Assembly (NCBI GenBank): GCA_913030835.1
Contig: CAJWDP010000023.1
Coordinates: 1-44,659, forward strand
DNA length: 44,659 bases
Source of the DNA: an uncultured Flavobacteriales bacterium
Lineage (GTDB): Bacteria; Bacteroidota; Bacteroidia; Flavobacteriales_D; Parvicellaceae
Reading direction: 5' to 3'
Shown: positions 26,800-35,285 of the stretch, piece after piece
Layout of the letters: the number at the start of each line of letters is the position of its first letter
How positions within the stretch are numbered: position 1 is the first letter of the stretch
Made by a program: the position numbers and the translations under genes
Notes under the pieces: model-generated
The model's input: only the letters and a program-made list of their open reading frames with translations
Told to the model about the DNA's origin: nothing
Databases searched by the model: none

Positions 26800-26889
26800 T
26801 GGCGGAGAGAGAGGGATTCGAACCCTCGGTACCCTTACGAGTACACTACCTTTCCAGGGTAGCCCGTTCGACCGCTCTGGCACCTCTCC
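26800..26889 (-). tRNA. tRNA-Ser (anticodon GGA), CCA encoded
   Basis: The minus strand gives a class II tRNA. The acceptor stem is GGAGAGG/TCTCTCC with discriminator G and an encoded CCA. The anticodon stem CTACC/GGTAG holds the loop CTGGAAA, giving anticodon GGA for UCC/UCU. A long variable arm (GTACTCG...GGGTAC) and T-arm GAGGG-TTCGAAT-CCCTC complete it. A -7-like TATTTTGG (26929-26922) lies upstream. Unlike the tRNA-Leu of this window, the CCA is in the DNA. Confidence 0.95.
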
Positions 26890-27040
26890 AAAATCCTCAA
26901 AGACAATCCTCTTTTGGGTGGCCAAAATACAAAAAATTACATTACTTGCATGCACAATTCAGCTCAATTCAAAGGCATAGTACATTTCAATTTTTTGATC
27001 GTCTTTGCAATCAGAAATTACAGCATTAGAAAAAGGATGC

Positions 27041-28075
27041 TTATAATGTGATTTCTCCACAAATGGGTTCAGAAAATTTCTGTTTGATCGTCTCAACATC
27101 ATCGTATTTGCCAAACAGATGCATGAGCTTGGTTACAGTCGCTTCCGTGGTCATATCCCTCCCGGAAAGCACTCCGAAATCATCAAATGCACTTGACGTT
27201 TCGTATTTCCCCTGTTTTACCGATCCGGCCTGGCATTGACTGACGTTGGTAAATACAATGCCTTTTTCTACCCCATATTGCAGTGTTTCTCTAAACCACT
27301 GGTGAGATGGAGCATTGCCGGAACCGAATGTTTCAAGCACAACGGCAACCAGATCCGGTGTGTCCAGGAAGTGCATGATCTGCTTTTTATTGATGCCCGG
27401 AAACAGCTTGAGAACACCAACGTTTGAGTTCATGTTCGTATGAACGATGAGCGGTTTCTGAACGATAGACTTAACACTTCTGAGGTATTTGTAATTGTAC
27501 TTGATTTCAATTCCTGCCTGTGCCAGCTTTGGGTAGTTGTAGGACTCGAAGGCATTAAAATGTTCTGTATTGGTTTTGGTAGTTCGATTACCTCGGTACA
27601 ATTGGTATTCAAAATAGATCACTACTTCCGGAACGATAGGGTAGTTGTTGTTGCTCGCACAAGCAATCTCAATAGCAGTGATGAGGTTTTCCTTGCCGTC
27701 TGTTCGAATGGTTCCGATCGGCAGCTGGCTCCCTGTGAGTACGATCGGTTTGGATAAGTTCTGTAGCATAAAGCTGAGGGCCGATGCGGTGTACGCCATG
27801 GTATCAGAACCATGCAAAATCACAAATCCATCGTAGTTGTCGTAATTCTCTTGTATGATGTTCGCGAGCTCGATCCAGGTAGAAGGGCCCATGTTGGAAG
27901 AATCGATGGGCTTTCCAAAGGATGCGGTGTCGATTCGATGCGCGAAGCGATTCAGCTCGGGTACCTGCTTGTTGATCTGCTCAAAGTCAAAAGGTTTCAG
28001 CCGGTCGGTTTCGGGATCTTTCATCATACCGATGGTCCCTCCTGTGTATATGATAAGTACTGACTTCCCGTTCAT
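27041..28075 (-). CDS. ansA: Type I (cytoplasmic) L-asparaginase
   Basis: The enzyme hydrolyses asparagine to aspartate and ammonia. The 344-residue protein has the first catalytic Thr in YTGGTIGMM (Thr14) and the second group in HGSDTMAYTASALSFML (Asp91, Thr92), with Lys128 in RTDGKENLITA. There is no signal peptide, which fits the cytoplasmic type. It follows tatD with three bases between them and is probably cotranscribed; I see no metabolic link beyond the shared transcript. Confidence 0.93.
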   Translation of the reverse strand: MNGKSVLIIYTGGTIGMMKDPETDRLKPFDFEQINKQVPELNRFAHRIDTASFGKPIDSSNMGPSTWIELANIIQENYDNYDGFVILHGSDTMAYTASALSFMLQNLSKPIVLTGSQLPIGTIRTDGKENLITAIEIACASNNNYPIVPEVVIYFEYQLYRGNRTTKTNTEHFNAFESYNYPKLAQAGIEIKYNYKYLRSVKSIVQKPLIVHTNMNSNVGVLKLFPGINKKQIMHFLDTPDLVAVVLETFGSGNAPSHQWFRETLQYGVEKGIVFTNVSQCQAGSVKQGKYETSSAFDDFGVLSGRDMTTEATVTKLMHLFGKYDDVETIKQKFSEPICGEITL

Positions 28076-28078
28076 CGC

Positions 28079-28846
28079 TTAAATTCCAAAGATCTTTTTG
28101 CTGTTTTCCGTTGTGGTTGCTGCTATTTCTTCCAAACTTACATTTTTTACTTCAGCCAACCGTTGTGCAATCAATTTTAGGTAGGAAGATTCATTCCTTT
28201 TGCCCCGATGAGGTGTAGGGGCTAGATACGGTGAATCGGTTTCCAATACCAGATGCTTCAGATCGATCGGTTCGATCACCGCTGCCAGTCCGGAATTCTT
28301 AAAAGTAAGCACACCACCAATGCCCAACCAGAAATTGCCGTAGTCCAGAATTCGTCGGGCTTGCTCTGCATCTCCGGAAAAGCAATGGAAGATACCGGAG
28401 AGTGAATCATCATTCAAATCGTCTAAAACTTCAAACACCTCATTGAACGAGTTGCGGGTATGGATCACGATCGGGCGATTCAGCTCTTTTGCCCATTCGA
28501 TCTGAATTCGAAATGCCTCTTTTTGTTCTTCCACATAGGTGGTGTCCCAATACAAGTCTATGCCGATCTCTCCAACGGCAACGAAATTTCTTTTGTTCCA
28601 CCAAGAACGAATAGTAGCCAACGATGCTTGAAAATCATGATCAACAGAGCAGGGATGCAATCCCATCATCGCAAAACAATTTTCCGGATATGCTTTTTCC
28701 AGCTGCACCATCGGATCGATGGATTCCAGGTCAATGTTGGGTAAAAAAATCCGGTCAACTCCATGGTCTTTGCACCGCTGCATAACGGCTTCCAGATCAT
28801 CTTGAAGTGTGTCTGCATACAGGTGGCTATGGGTGTCAGTGAGCAT
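28079..28846 (-). CDS. tatD: TatD-family metal-dependent deoxyribonuclease
   Basis: The 255-residue TIM-barrel protein has all the metal-ligand motifs: DTHSHLY (His6, His8), VGEIGIDLYWD (Glu), IVIHTRNS (His), IFHCFSGD (His) and LETDSPYLAPTPHRGKRN (Asp). TatD enzymes remove nucleotides from DNA 3' ends and act in repair and DNA turnover. It heads the tatD-ansA operon and is divergent from the L,D-transpeptidase-like gene with 45 bases between starts. Confidence 0.93.
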   Translation of the reverse strand: MLTDTHSHLYADTLQDDLEAVMQRCKDHGVDRIFLPNIDLESIDPMVQLEKAYPENCFAMMGLHPCSVDHDFQASLATIRSWWNKRNFVAVGEIGIDLYWDTTYVEEQKEAFRIQIEWAKELNRPIVIHTRNSFNEVFEVLDDLNDDSLSGIFHCFSGDAEQARRILDYGNFWLGIGGVLTFKNSGLAAVIEPIDLKHLVLETDSPYLAPTPHRGKRNESSYLKLIAQRLAEVKNVSLEEIAATTTENSKKIFGI

Positions 28847-28871
28847 CGGTTTCGTCTATTTTCAATTTAAT

Positions 28872-28879
28872 TATATTTG
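28872..28879 (+). promoter_or_regulatory. -7 element of the L,D-transpeptidase-like gene
   Basis: TATATTTG matches TAnnTTTG exactly and ends 12 bases before the ATG at 28892. Because the element contains a TTG that reads in frame, a start at 28877 is unlikely. Confidence 0.5.
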
Positions 28880-28891
28880 ACGCCTTTCAGG

Positions 28892-29629
28892 ATGGGAAAT
28901 GTAAAAGTAAACATATTGCTATTAATCTTGTTTTGGGGTGTCGGAGTATCGGTTACCTCCGGCGAGGAAGATGGAGATAATGCCGAAGAAGTGTTCCAAA
29001 ACTTTACAGAGTCGTTTTACGACTGTATTAAAGATGAAAACATCAGCTACGATGCACTTCACACGGGTTTAAAGGGTTATCATTATTTGCGTAAGAGCTA
29101 CAAGCTGAAAAAGAAGCAATACCTGACGATCGTTGATTTTTCCATACCGTCAGATCGGGATAGGTTATTTGTGATCGATGTGGCCAAGAATCAGGTGGTG
29201 CATCGGTCGTTGGTTGCTCACGGGGAAGAATCCGGGGATCGCATACCGACGAGTTTTTCCAATGACCACGATTCCCACAAAAGTAGCCTTGGCTTCTACA
29301 TCACCGGCATCGTATATACCGGAAAGCACAAAGAAAGTGTAAAGCTTTATGGACAGGAAAAAAGCATCAACGATAAGGCCTTTTTTAGGGGTGTTGTGGT
29401 GCACCGTGCAGAGTATGCCAATCGGTCATATTTGGACTCCAACAACGTTTTGGGAAAGAGCCTGGGTTGCCCGGCTGTTCCTTTTAAGGACTATGACAAA
29501 CTGGTGGAAATGATCCGGGACGGATCCTGTTTGTTCATCTATGCTCCGGATGAAGACTATCTGAAGGCATCTAAGATCGTGAATAGTAAGAAGGGGTACA
29601 GCAATTTCATGGAGGCGTACAATTCCTGA
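28892..29629 (+). CDS. Murein L,D-transpeptidase-like protein (YkuD_2 type)
   Basis: The 245-residue protein has an N-terminal signal (VKVNILLLILFWGVGVSVTSG). A domain follows in which His171 (GVVVHRAEY) and Cys193 (KSLGCPAVP) match the catalytic His and the SxGC motif of the L,D-transpeptidase fold. LFVIDVAKNQVVHRSLVAHG is the usual first strand pair of the YkuD_2 group. Such periplasmic enzymes act on peptidoglycan cross-links or lipoprotein attachment. I place the start at ATG 28892 rather than the earlier TTG, which lies inside the -7 element. Confidence 0.85.
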   Translation: MGNVKVNILLLILFWGVGVSVTSGEEDGDNAEEVFQNFTESFYDCIKDENISYDALHTGLKGYHYLRKSYKLKKKQYLTIVDFSIPSDRDRLFVIDVAKNQVVHRSLVAHGEESGDRIPTSFSNDHDSHKSSLGFYITGIVYTGKHKESVKLYGQEKSINDKAFFRGVVVHRAEYANRSYLDSNNVLGKSLGCPAVPFKDYDKLVEMIRDGSCLFIYAPDEDYLKASKIVNSKKGYSNFMEAYNS

Positions 29630-29655
29630 TAATTTTCATGCACCTCCTTGTTCAA

Positions 29656-30135
29656 TTATTCCTTCACAAAATAATGCGTATAATGACAATAGCATTCGGG
29701 TTCATCAGAGTTGAAAGGGAAATCGTATTGAATCGTTAACGTGTCCGGGTGCTGGTCTAAAGACCCCGATAGCTGATCATCCGTATCATTGTTAAGCAGT
29801 ATATTGAATGTATGGTAACCAGCACTTTGAATCTGATTCCATTCCGAAAAGACCATCCGTTTCCTACAAAGGAGATCTGAATTCTTGTAGAATTCCAATT
29901 TACCCTTTTCAGTAAACTTCAACGAATAATCATTTCCATCTGTCAACGGTGTGAAATATTTGATCGGAGGAGATGGCCCATATCCTGCAGAAAGTGAATA
30001 CAACCATTCCCATTTGCCTATAAGCTCGGTCTTATCGTCAACCAGCCGATCTTTTTTACAACCGGTCGGCAATGAAATGGCCAGCAACAACATAAGGTGA
30101 ATGCACCAACATTTTCTTAGAATAGCTTTTATCAT
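29656..30135 (-). CDS. Small lipoprotein, lipocalin-like
   Basis: The 159-residue protein has a signal peptide ending in the lipobox PTGC-KK. The mature part (ELIGKWEWLYSLS, then YSLKFTEKGKLEFYKN and RKRMVFSEW) resembles the small lipocalin-like lipoproteins of Bacteroidota, a beta-barrel of unknown ligand. It is the last gene of a five-gene minus-strand operon beginning at 33181, with 68 bases after the barrel-like gene. Confidence 0.65.
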   Translation of the reverse strand: MIKAILRKCWCIHLMLLLAISLPTGCKKDRLVDDKTELIGKWEWLYSLSAGYGPSPPIKYFTPLTDGNDYSLKFTEKGKLEFYKNSDLLCRKRMVFSEWNQIQSAGYHTFNILLNNDTDDQLSGSLDQHPDTLTIQYDFPFNSDEPECYCHYTHYFVKE

Positions 30136-30203
30136 TTGAATCCATTTTATTTTTTTACGTCAGATTACTAAAACCATGTTGTCATTGAAGCTCAGCATCT
30201 GTT

Positions 30204-31007
30204 TCAATCCTTTTCCTTTGAGCAGAGCTTGAAACCTGCTCCCAAATTTATCCCGACAGAGTGCCGAAATTCGTTACTGTAATCATTTTCCCCTGGAATG
30301 GGAAGCATCAGACAACGATAATTGAATTCGATGGACATTGAGCATTTTTCACTGATGTTAACAGTCAAAGGAATAGAAGTCAATAGGTTGACATATAATG
30401 CAGCAAGCCCCCTTAATTTGCGTCGTTCCACCAACTCTCCATACCTCCATTCTCGTCGGTATAACCCAAAATAGGTCAATTCCGGCCCGAACAATGCAGA
30501 TACGTACACTCTTTTTGACTCAGAGGAATTGTACCCCAGTAAAAAATAGCCACCAATACCTCGATAGATATCTTTATAGGAGACCAGAACGGGGCGATAG
30601 TAATAATACAACGGATATTTGCCAACGATCTCATTCCTAATATATTCAAAACTTACTACATGTTCTCTATAAGACAGACCGCAATTGAAACCCCAGTGCT
30701 TACCCAGTCTACGGTCATACCCGATCCGGGCATTAAAAGAGCAATGCCCGGCCATGCTGTTTCGAATAAAACCCTGTTCCCAGGTGATGCTGTCGATAGG
30801 ATAACCCGAATGTTGTGATCCGACATAAAAATTGAACGTATCTACAACGTCAAACCGATCTATCACATTGCTTGTTGATCCATAAAAGTCGGCAAACCAC
30901 GTGTATTGACTGCCGCCTGATACCGTTAATCGATGTTGGCCATAACTTGAGCAGGTAAGCAAGCCTACGGTTATGACAAAAAAGCTATTCAACAAAGATT
31001 CTTTCAT
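30204..31007 (-). CDS. Outer-membrane beta-barrel-like protein, function unknown
   Basis: The protein is 267 residues from ATG 31007; the frame also has a TTG two codons upstream. It has a signal peptide (LLNSFFVITVGLLTCSSYGQ). The rest is rich in Tyr, Gly, Ser and alternating hydrophobic residues (NARIGYDRRLGKHWGFNCGLSYREHV, ending GINLGAGFKLCSKEKD), as expected for amphipathic strands. I recognise no named family. It lies 20 bases after the glycosyltransferase gene. Confidence 0.6.
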   Translation of the reverse strand: MKESLLNSFFVITVGLLTCSSYGQHRLTVSGGSQYTWFADFYGSTSNVIDRFDVVDTFNFYVGSQHSGYPIDSITWEQGFIRNSMAGHCSFNARIGYDRRLGKHWGFNCGLSYREHVVSFEYIRNEIVGKYPLYYYYRPVLVSYKDIYRGIGGYFLLGYNSSESKRVYVSALFGPELTYFGLYRREWRYGELVERRKLRGLAALYVNLLTSIPLTVNISEKCSMSIEFNYRCLMLPIPGENDYSNEFRHSVGINLGAGFKLCSKEKD

Positions 31008-31027
31008 TCGCAATTATCAGCATTACA

Positions 31028-32065
31028 TCAGAGCAGCACTTTCCGGATCTTTTCCAGTACTTGATCCACTGTAATTCCATCCATTGCCGCTTTTGCACAG
31101 TCACGTTGTTTTTGAGAATCCGTCTTTCCGTAAATGGTGCACGGACGGCAAGGTAGCGTTTCTCTCGGTACTTCCACGATCAGCCCCTCATTGCCCAACG
31201 GACCGAAACCCAGAAAATGATGCGTTCCGCCCCAGATGGACACCACCTTTTTTCCTAAAATACTCATTAAATGCATATTGGAGGAGTCCATGGAAACCAT
31301 CACGCGGAGCATTGTCATCAGCTCCAGCTCTTGATTCAGCTCCAGCTGTCCGGCTACGATCACCACTTCGGGATGGTTCTCTTGTAATCTCTGTAGCCGG
31401 TCGATCTCGTTCCTTCCTCCAAATAAGAGAATGTTGTCCAGACCTTTTTCCTTGAGCTTGCCAATCAGCGCATCGATCTTATCGCTTCCCCATATTTTAG
31501 ATTCATGAAGTGCGAAGGGAGCGATTCCGATCAGCTTAGCTTCCGGTGATAGCCTGTTTGCAGTGAAAAATTCATTCAGCTCACCCGAAGATTTCGGTTT
31601 TTTCCAAGGATCATCTGTCATTCCAATGGATAGCCCTAACGATTGAAAGGCCTCAAAATACCGAGCTGTTGTATGTGGAAGCGGTTTGAAATCACAATCT
31701 GGTTTCAGCAGCTTTTTTTTCTCTGATCGGCCCTTGTTAAATCGGATAATTCGTTTGCCCTGCCCTTTAAAATAGGTACAGAGGATTCTCGATCGCAGCA
31801 CATCGTGCAGGTCAACAACAGCATCAAACGGTTGGGTTTTCAGCTCCTTGAACAATTCGAACAATCCTCCGGCTCCTTTGTGCTTTGTTTTTAATTCCGC
31901 CGGATGAAACGAAAAACGATCGGAGCGATTGAAGAACGGCTCGAATGCTTTGTTGGATACGAATGTGATCTTGAGTGCTGGATTGCGTTCAAGTAAAGAA
32001 TGCACTACCGGAGCGGTGAGTGCAACATCTCCCATGGCCGAAAAACGGATGACCAGCAGATGCAT
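31028..32065 (-). CDS. Glycosyltransferase family 9 (heptosyltransferase-like)
   Basis: The 345-residue protein has the GT9 pattern of lipopolysaccharide heptosyltransferases. The N-terminal LLVIRFSAMGDVALTAPVVHSL holds the conserved Asp, and GIAPFALHESKIWG and LFGGRNEIDR form the nucleotide-sugar domain. MVSMDSSNMHLMSILGKKVVSIWGGTHH (around 250) is the C-terminal signature. It should add a sugar to the lipopolysaccharide core. It starts one base after DUF4254, a common neighbour in Bacteroidota. Confidence 0.88.
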   Translation of the reverse strand: MHLLVIRFSAMGDVALTAPVVHSLLERNPALKITFVSNKAFEPFFNRSDRFSFHPAELKTKHKGAGGLFELFKELKTQPFDAVVDLHDVLRSRILCTYFKGQGKRIIRFNKGRSEKKKLLKPDCDFKPLPHTTARYFEAFQSLGLSIGMTDDPWKKPKSSGELNEFFTANRLSPEAKLIGIAPFALHESKIWGSDKIDALIGKLKEKGLDNILLFGGRNEIDRLQRLQENHPEVVIVAGQLELNQELELMTMLRVMVSMDSSNMHLMSILGKKVVSIWGGTHHFLGFGPLGNEGLIVEVPRETLPCRPCTIYGKTDSQKQRDCAKAAMDGITVDQVLEKIRKVLL

Positions 32066-32066
32066 A

Positions 32067-32675
32067 TCAGTCTTTGTTTTGGTAGAGCACCGGGTTCAAC
32101 GATTCATCGTTATACATCTTCATCTGTCGATACACCTTTACGATTCGGTCGCCGGATGCAATGTCTTCCAGCAGCTCATCGAATGACCGTGTGATGTCTT
32201 GTTCCTGCTCAAGCAAAACAGCATATTTCATATGGCATTTTTGAAGATGAGCCGGCTCAGCGTCCGGTCTTTCGGTTTGCTCTTTCATGTGGTACAGCTT
32301 CAAACACAGGATTGAGATCCGATCCACTACCCAGGCAATACTTTCTGTATTCAAACGTGCATTTTCTTTTGGCTTTACCTCGCTAAGGGTCGCGTTAAAC
32401 CAATCGTCGATCTGTTCTACAAGATCCGTTCGTGCCTGATTGGAGGCATCGATCCTCCTTTTGATCTCAATTCCTTTTTTGTCGTCAATTTCAGGGTCCC
32501 GAATGATGTCTTCCAGGTGCCACTGAACCGTGTCGATCCAGCATTTTCGGTAGAGCAGCTCTTCAATACTGTCCGGCACGAAGTCTGAATTCATTTTTGC
32601 ATCCACATCGTCTGTGACATGGTAATCATCTATGGCCCGGTTAAATAGGGCAATACATTCTGTTGCTTTCATCAT
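32067..32675 (-). CDS. DUF4254 family protein
   Basis: The 202-residue protein is mostly helical and charged, with no signal or membrane segment. The opening (ATECIALFNRAIDDYH), the central DTVQWHLEDIIRDPEID and the block INLCLKLYHMKEQ-like (ISILCLKLYHMKEQTER) match DUF4254, whose function is unknown. The gene overlaps the thioesterase stop by four bases and sits one base before the GT9 gene, so it is translated from the same message. The linkage suggests a role near lipopolysaccharide assembly. Confidence 0.8.
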   Translation of the reverse strand: MMKATECIALFNRAIDDYHVTDDVDAKMNSDFVPDSIEELLYRKCWIDTVQWHLEDIIRDPEIDDKKGIEIKRRIDASNQARTDLVEQIDDWFNATLSEVKPKENARLNTESIAWVVDRISILCLKLYHMKEQTERPDAEPAHLQKCHMKYAVLLEQEQDITRSFDELLEDIASGDRIVKVYRQMKMYNDESLNPVLYQNKD

Positions 32676-33181
32676 TCAAAAAGGGCTTTAAGCTCGTAAG
32701 CGTCTTTCGGCTTCATTTTTCCCGCTAAGATAAGGCTCAGCTGTTTTCTGCGCAGTGCAGCATCATATCTTTCTTTTTCCTCTTCTGTTTCAGCTTCCAC
32801 TTGTGGAATTTCGATGGGTCTTCCCATCTGATCGATCGCCACAAAAATAAAGATGGCCTGATTCGCTCTGGTTTTGTTTCCGGTAACCTGATTTTCAACG
32901 TAAACATCTACGATCACTTCCATAGATGAGGTGAACGCTCTGGATACTTTTGCGTCTAGTGTAACGCAGTCTCCGAGCTTGATCGGGTAATCGAATGAAA
33001 CCGAATTAACAGCTGCAGTAACGACTACTCTCCTGCATTGTCGAGACGCAGATATACTGGCGATCTCATCCATCCATGCCATCAGCTGTCCTCCAAATAG
33101 ATTGTGCAGTGTATTGGTGTCGTTGGGTAGCACCAGCTTGGTAGCCGTTGCACAGGTATCTTTTGCTTTTACAGTTTTCAT
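32672..33181 (-). CDS. Acyl-CoA thioesterase, hotdog fold
   Basis: The 169-residue protein resembles YciA/BACH-type thioesterases that hydrolyse acyl-CoA. LPNDTNTLHNLFGGQLMAWMDEIASISA contains the catalytic Asn/Asp helix, and VSFDYPIKLGDCVTLDAKV the next strands. The protein ends in a helical tail. It is the first gene of the operon with DUF4254 and GT9 and shares a four-base overlap with DUF4254. The substrate is unknown. Confidence 0.88.
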   Translation of the reverse strand: MKTVKAKDTCATATKLVLPNDTNTLHNLFGGQLMAWMDEIASISASRQCRRVVVTAAVNSVSFDYPIKLGDCVTLDAKVSRAFTSSMEVIVDVYVENQVTGNKTRANQAIFIFVAIDQMGRPIEIPQVEAETEEEKERYDAALRRKQLSLILAGKMKPKDAYELKALFE

Positions 33182-33275
33182 AACCGGTTCAATTCAAAAT
33201 GCAAAGTAATTCAATATGTAGCGATTATGGCAAAGAAAAGGGTCTTATTTTGTTTAGGAGCATTACCTTTATGGT

Positions 33276-33815
33276 GTGGAAGAGACATATCTGGTCATAA
33301 AATCGTTGCACATCATTTTTGTGGTTTGCTGGTTTGCGGCACTTTTCTACATCGTACGTTTATTCATCTATCATGCCGAAGCACAGGAGAAACCGGAGGT
33401 GGAACGCTTGACCCTGCAGCGGCAGTACAAAATTATGGAGAAGCGATTGTGGTACATCATTGGATGGCCATCTATGATCTTAACCATTGTGTTCGGCGTA
33501 TGGATGCTGTTTTTAAAGTCTTGGTTGTTGTCAGAACCGTTCATGATGGTGAAACTCGTACTTGTAGGGGTGCTAATCGTGTATCATCTCTTTTGTGAGG
33601 TGATTCTGAATCGGTTTGAGCAGGATAAGATCTTTTGGAGCTCTACGGCACTGAGGTTTTGGAATGAAGTGGCCACCGTTTTTTTGGTGTCCATCGTGTT
33701 TGTCATTGAGCTAAAACACGAAATGAACTGGATCTGGGGAACCTTGGTTTTTATTGGCACGGGTGTTGTTTTGATGCTTGCTGTTCAGCTGGTAAAAAAA
33801 TTATGGAAAAAATAG
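33276..33815 (+). CDS. hemJ: Protoporphyrinogen IX oxidase HemJ
   Basis: HemJ oxidises protoporphyrinogen IX to protoporphyrin IX late in haem synthesis. The 179-residue protein has four or five membrane helices and the family pattern KSLHIIFVVCWFAALFYIVRLFIYHAEA, with the conserved His (LHIIF), plus RLWYIIGWPSMI and MMVKLVLVGVLIVYH. The start is GTG at 33276. Another ATG five bases earlier is out of frame. A -7-like TACCTTTA ends four bases before the GTG. The 3' end overlaps a small Kazal lipoprotein gene by 13 bases. Confidence 0.9.
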   Translation: MEETYLVIKSLHIIFVVCWFAALFYIVRLFIYHAEAQEKPEVERLTLQRQYKIMEKRLWYIIGWPSMILTIVFGVWMLFLKSWLLSEPFMMVKLVLVGVLIVYHLFCEVILNRFEQDKIFWSSTALRFWNEVATVFLVSIVFVIELKHEMNWIWGTLVFIGTGVVLMLAVQLVKKLWKK

Positions 33816-34012
33816 GGGTGTTTGGTATCCTGATGCTGCTCCTGGGTTGTGCAACTCAGCCGGCTCCTTGTATTGCTCACGATCCTGCAGGCGATTGTAT
33901 CTGTACCATGGAGTATGATCCCGTATGCGGATGCGACAATAAAACGTACAGCAATGCGTGCAGAGCCGAGTGTTTCGGGATAAAAGACTATACGGCAGGG
34001 GCTTGTGATTAA
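33803..34012 (+). CDS. Small Kazal-type lipoprotein
   Basis: The 69-residue protein begins inside the last codons of hemJ, in another frame. It has a short lipoprotein signal with lipobox LLLGC. The mature part carries a Kazal-like pattern: CICTMEYDPVCGCDNKTYSNACRAECFG and a final Cys before the end, matching the P-V-C-G-x-D-x-x-T-Y-x-N-x-C signature of serine protease inhibitors. It is probably an inhibitor on the cell surface or in the periplasm. Its stop shares TTAA with the stop of the convergent HU-CCDC81/SPOR gene. Confidence 0.8.
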   Translation: MEKIGVFGILMLLLGCATQPAPCIAHDPAGDCICTMEYDPVCGCDNKTYSNACRAECFGIKDYTAGACD

Positions 34013-35211
34013 AATTTCAGGATCCAGCAAGAGATGTCTTTCTCTTTTGCCAGCTTTCGTAGCTTTCTGATCTCACGACGTGAATCTGTTCCTCCTAAAG
34101 AAATTCGATGCAATCCCTTGTGAATGTCGAGCTCTTCCGCTTCGAACCCCTCATCGATCATATCTTCAATAAAACCTGAAGCGTACTTTTCTTTGCTGAA
34201 ACAACCACCGATGAGGTAATAGCGATACCGGATCTTTTCTTCCGGTTCAGGCGCGACATAAGTGGATTCAGCAACAGCTGTATCTAAGTCAACTAGATCA
34301 TCTACCGTCTCAAATTCAGATTCAGCCATAACGGGTTCAACTGCAACTGTATCAGCAGGGATTTCTGAATCCATTTGGACGGATGAGGTCTCCTCTATTA
34401 AAGTAGGGATTTCATTTTCAACTTCAACAGGAGTGTGCACTTCTTCAGAAATTGTATTTGGCTCTTCCGAAAAAACGGAATCGCTTCCTACGAACCAGGT
34501 TAATGGGTTGAACGATGCAGTATTGAATCCGTTTCCGTCTTTAAATCCGTTGTATCCTGTTAGCACCCCATAAAGAAGAAGGATAGGTATGAGAACGGCT
34601 GCAGCCCAAAACGCAAGACCTCGTCTCTTTTCATTGGATTGATCCACTTTTTTCGCAGCAGGCTCTTTATACGGGGTTGTTCTTGGGTGGAGTTTTCTTA
34701 CGGGTGCAGGTTGTTGTTTTTTAGGAGCGGGATCTATTGCAACTACTTTAGGCTCTTTACTTTCCTTTTTCTCCGGTACTTTGATTGCTTGCTTTTCAAT
34801 CGGTATCAGATCTACGGATGGCAACCCGAAACTGCTCGTAAGAAAATTGGTGGCATCCTGATTGAACTGAATGTTATTCTCTTTGTCCAGATACAGCACA
34901 CCGACCTTATCCAGCGAAACGCGTTCTCCGGAATTGATTTGCTTTTTGATTCGATTGGTGAACTTTGTCAGCTCTTTAATTGCCCGCTCATAGCTGATGG
35001 ATTCCTCCTTAACCAACTTGCTGGCGAGTAAACCGTCGTTCACCTTAACATGTTTGTTGAACAGAACATTCTTGGTGGGTGGGTGAATCAGCTTTCTGTG
35101 TGTGTCGATCTTGGCCGAGTGGTAATTGGAAATAAACCCTCCAAAATCAGGGAGTATCACGCAATCGTGATGATACAACAGTTCTGTTATGTGCTTCGCA
35201 ATCGTGTCCAT
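34009..35211 (-). CDS. HU-CCDC81 and SPOR domain protein
   Basis: The 400-residue protein has an HU-like domain of the prokaryotic CCDC81 type at residues 1-125 (HITELLYHHDCVILPDFGGFISNYHSA, then KLVKEESISYERAIKELTKF). A Pro/Lys-rich linker follows, then a membrane helix (about 200-215: FWAAAVLIPILLLYGV), an acidic Ser/Thr/Glu periplasmic stretch, and a C-terminal SPOR-like domain (YYLIGGCFSKEKYASGFIEDM). SPOR domains bind denuded peptidoglycan at division sites. Connecting cytoplasmic structures with the wall is inferred. A -7 element lies just upstream. Confidence 0.87.
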   Translation of the reverse strand: MDTIAKHITELLYHHDCVILPDFGGFISNYHSAKIDTHRKLIHPPTKNVLFNKHVKVNDGLLASKLVKEESISYERAIKELTKFTNRIKKQINSGERVSLDKVGVLYLDKENNIQFNQDATNFLTSSFGLPSVDLIPIEKQAIKVPEKKESKEPKVVAIDPAPKKQQPAPVRKLHPRTTPYKEPAAKKVDQSNEKRRGLAFWAAAVLIPILLLYGVLTGYNGFKDGNGFNTASFNPLTWFVGSDSVFSEEPNTISEEVHTPVEVENEIPTLIEETSSVQMDSEIPADTVAVEPVMAESEFETVDDLVDLDTAVAESTYVAPEPEEKIRYRYYLIGGCFSKEKYASGFIEDMIDEGFEAEELDIHKGLHRISLGGTDSRREIRKLRKLAKEKDISCWILKF

Positions 35212-35221
35212 GCCCTTTACT

Positions 35222-35229
35222 CAAAGCTA
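35222..35229 (-). promoter_or_regulatory. -7 element of the HU-CCDC81/SPOR gene
   Basis: On the minus strand TAGCTTTG matches TAnnTTTG exactly and ends ten bases before the ATG at 35211. A TTG lies about 25 bases upstream of it. Confidence 0.5.
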
Positions 35230-35268
35230 ATGTACGGTTTTCGCATGCTGTATTCAAGAGCTTTGCTG

Positions 35269-35276
35269 TAAATTTG
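35269..35276 (+). promoter_or_regulatory. -7 element of the EEP-family gene
   Basis: TAAATTTG matches TAnnTTTG exactly and ends nine bases before the ATG at 35286. Its TTG is in frame with the gene, which argues against a TTG start at 35274. Confidence 0.5.
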
Positions 35277-35285
35277 TCCACACCT

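Noticed and set aside
33227-33598. Plus-strand frame overlapping hemJ in another phase
   Set aside because: Its Cys- and His-rich product has no recognisable pattern, while HemJ is certain from its helices and motifs.
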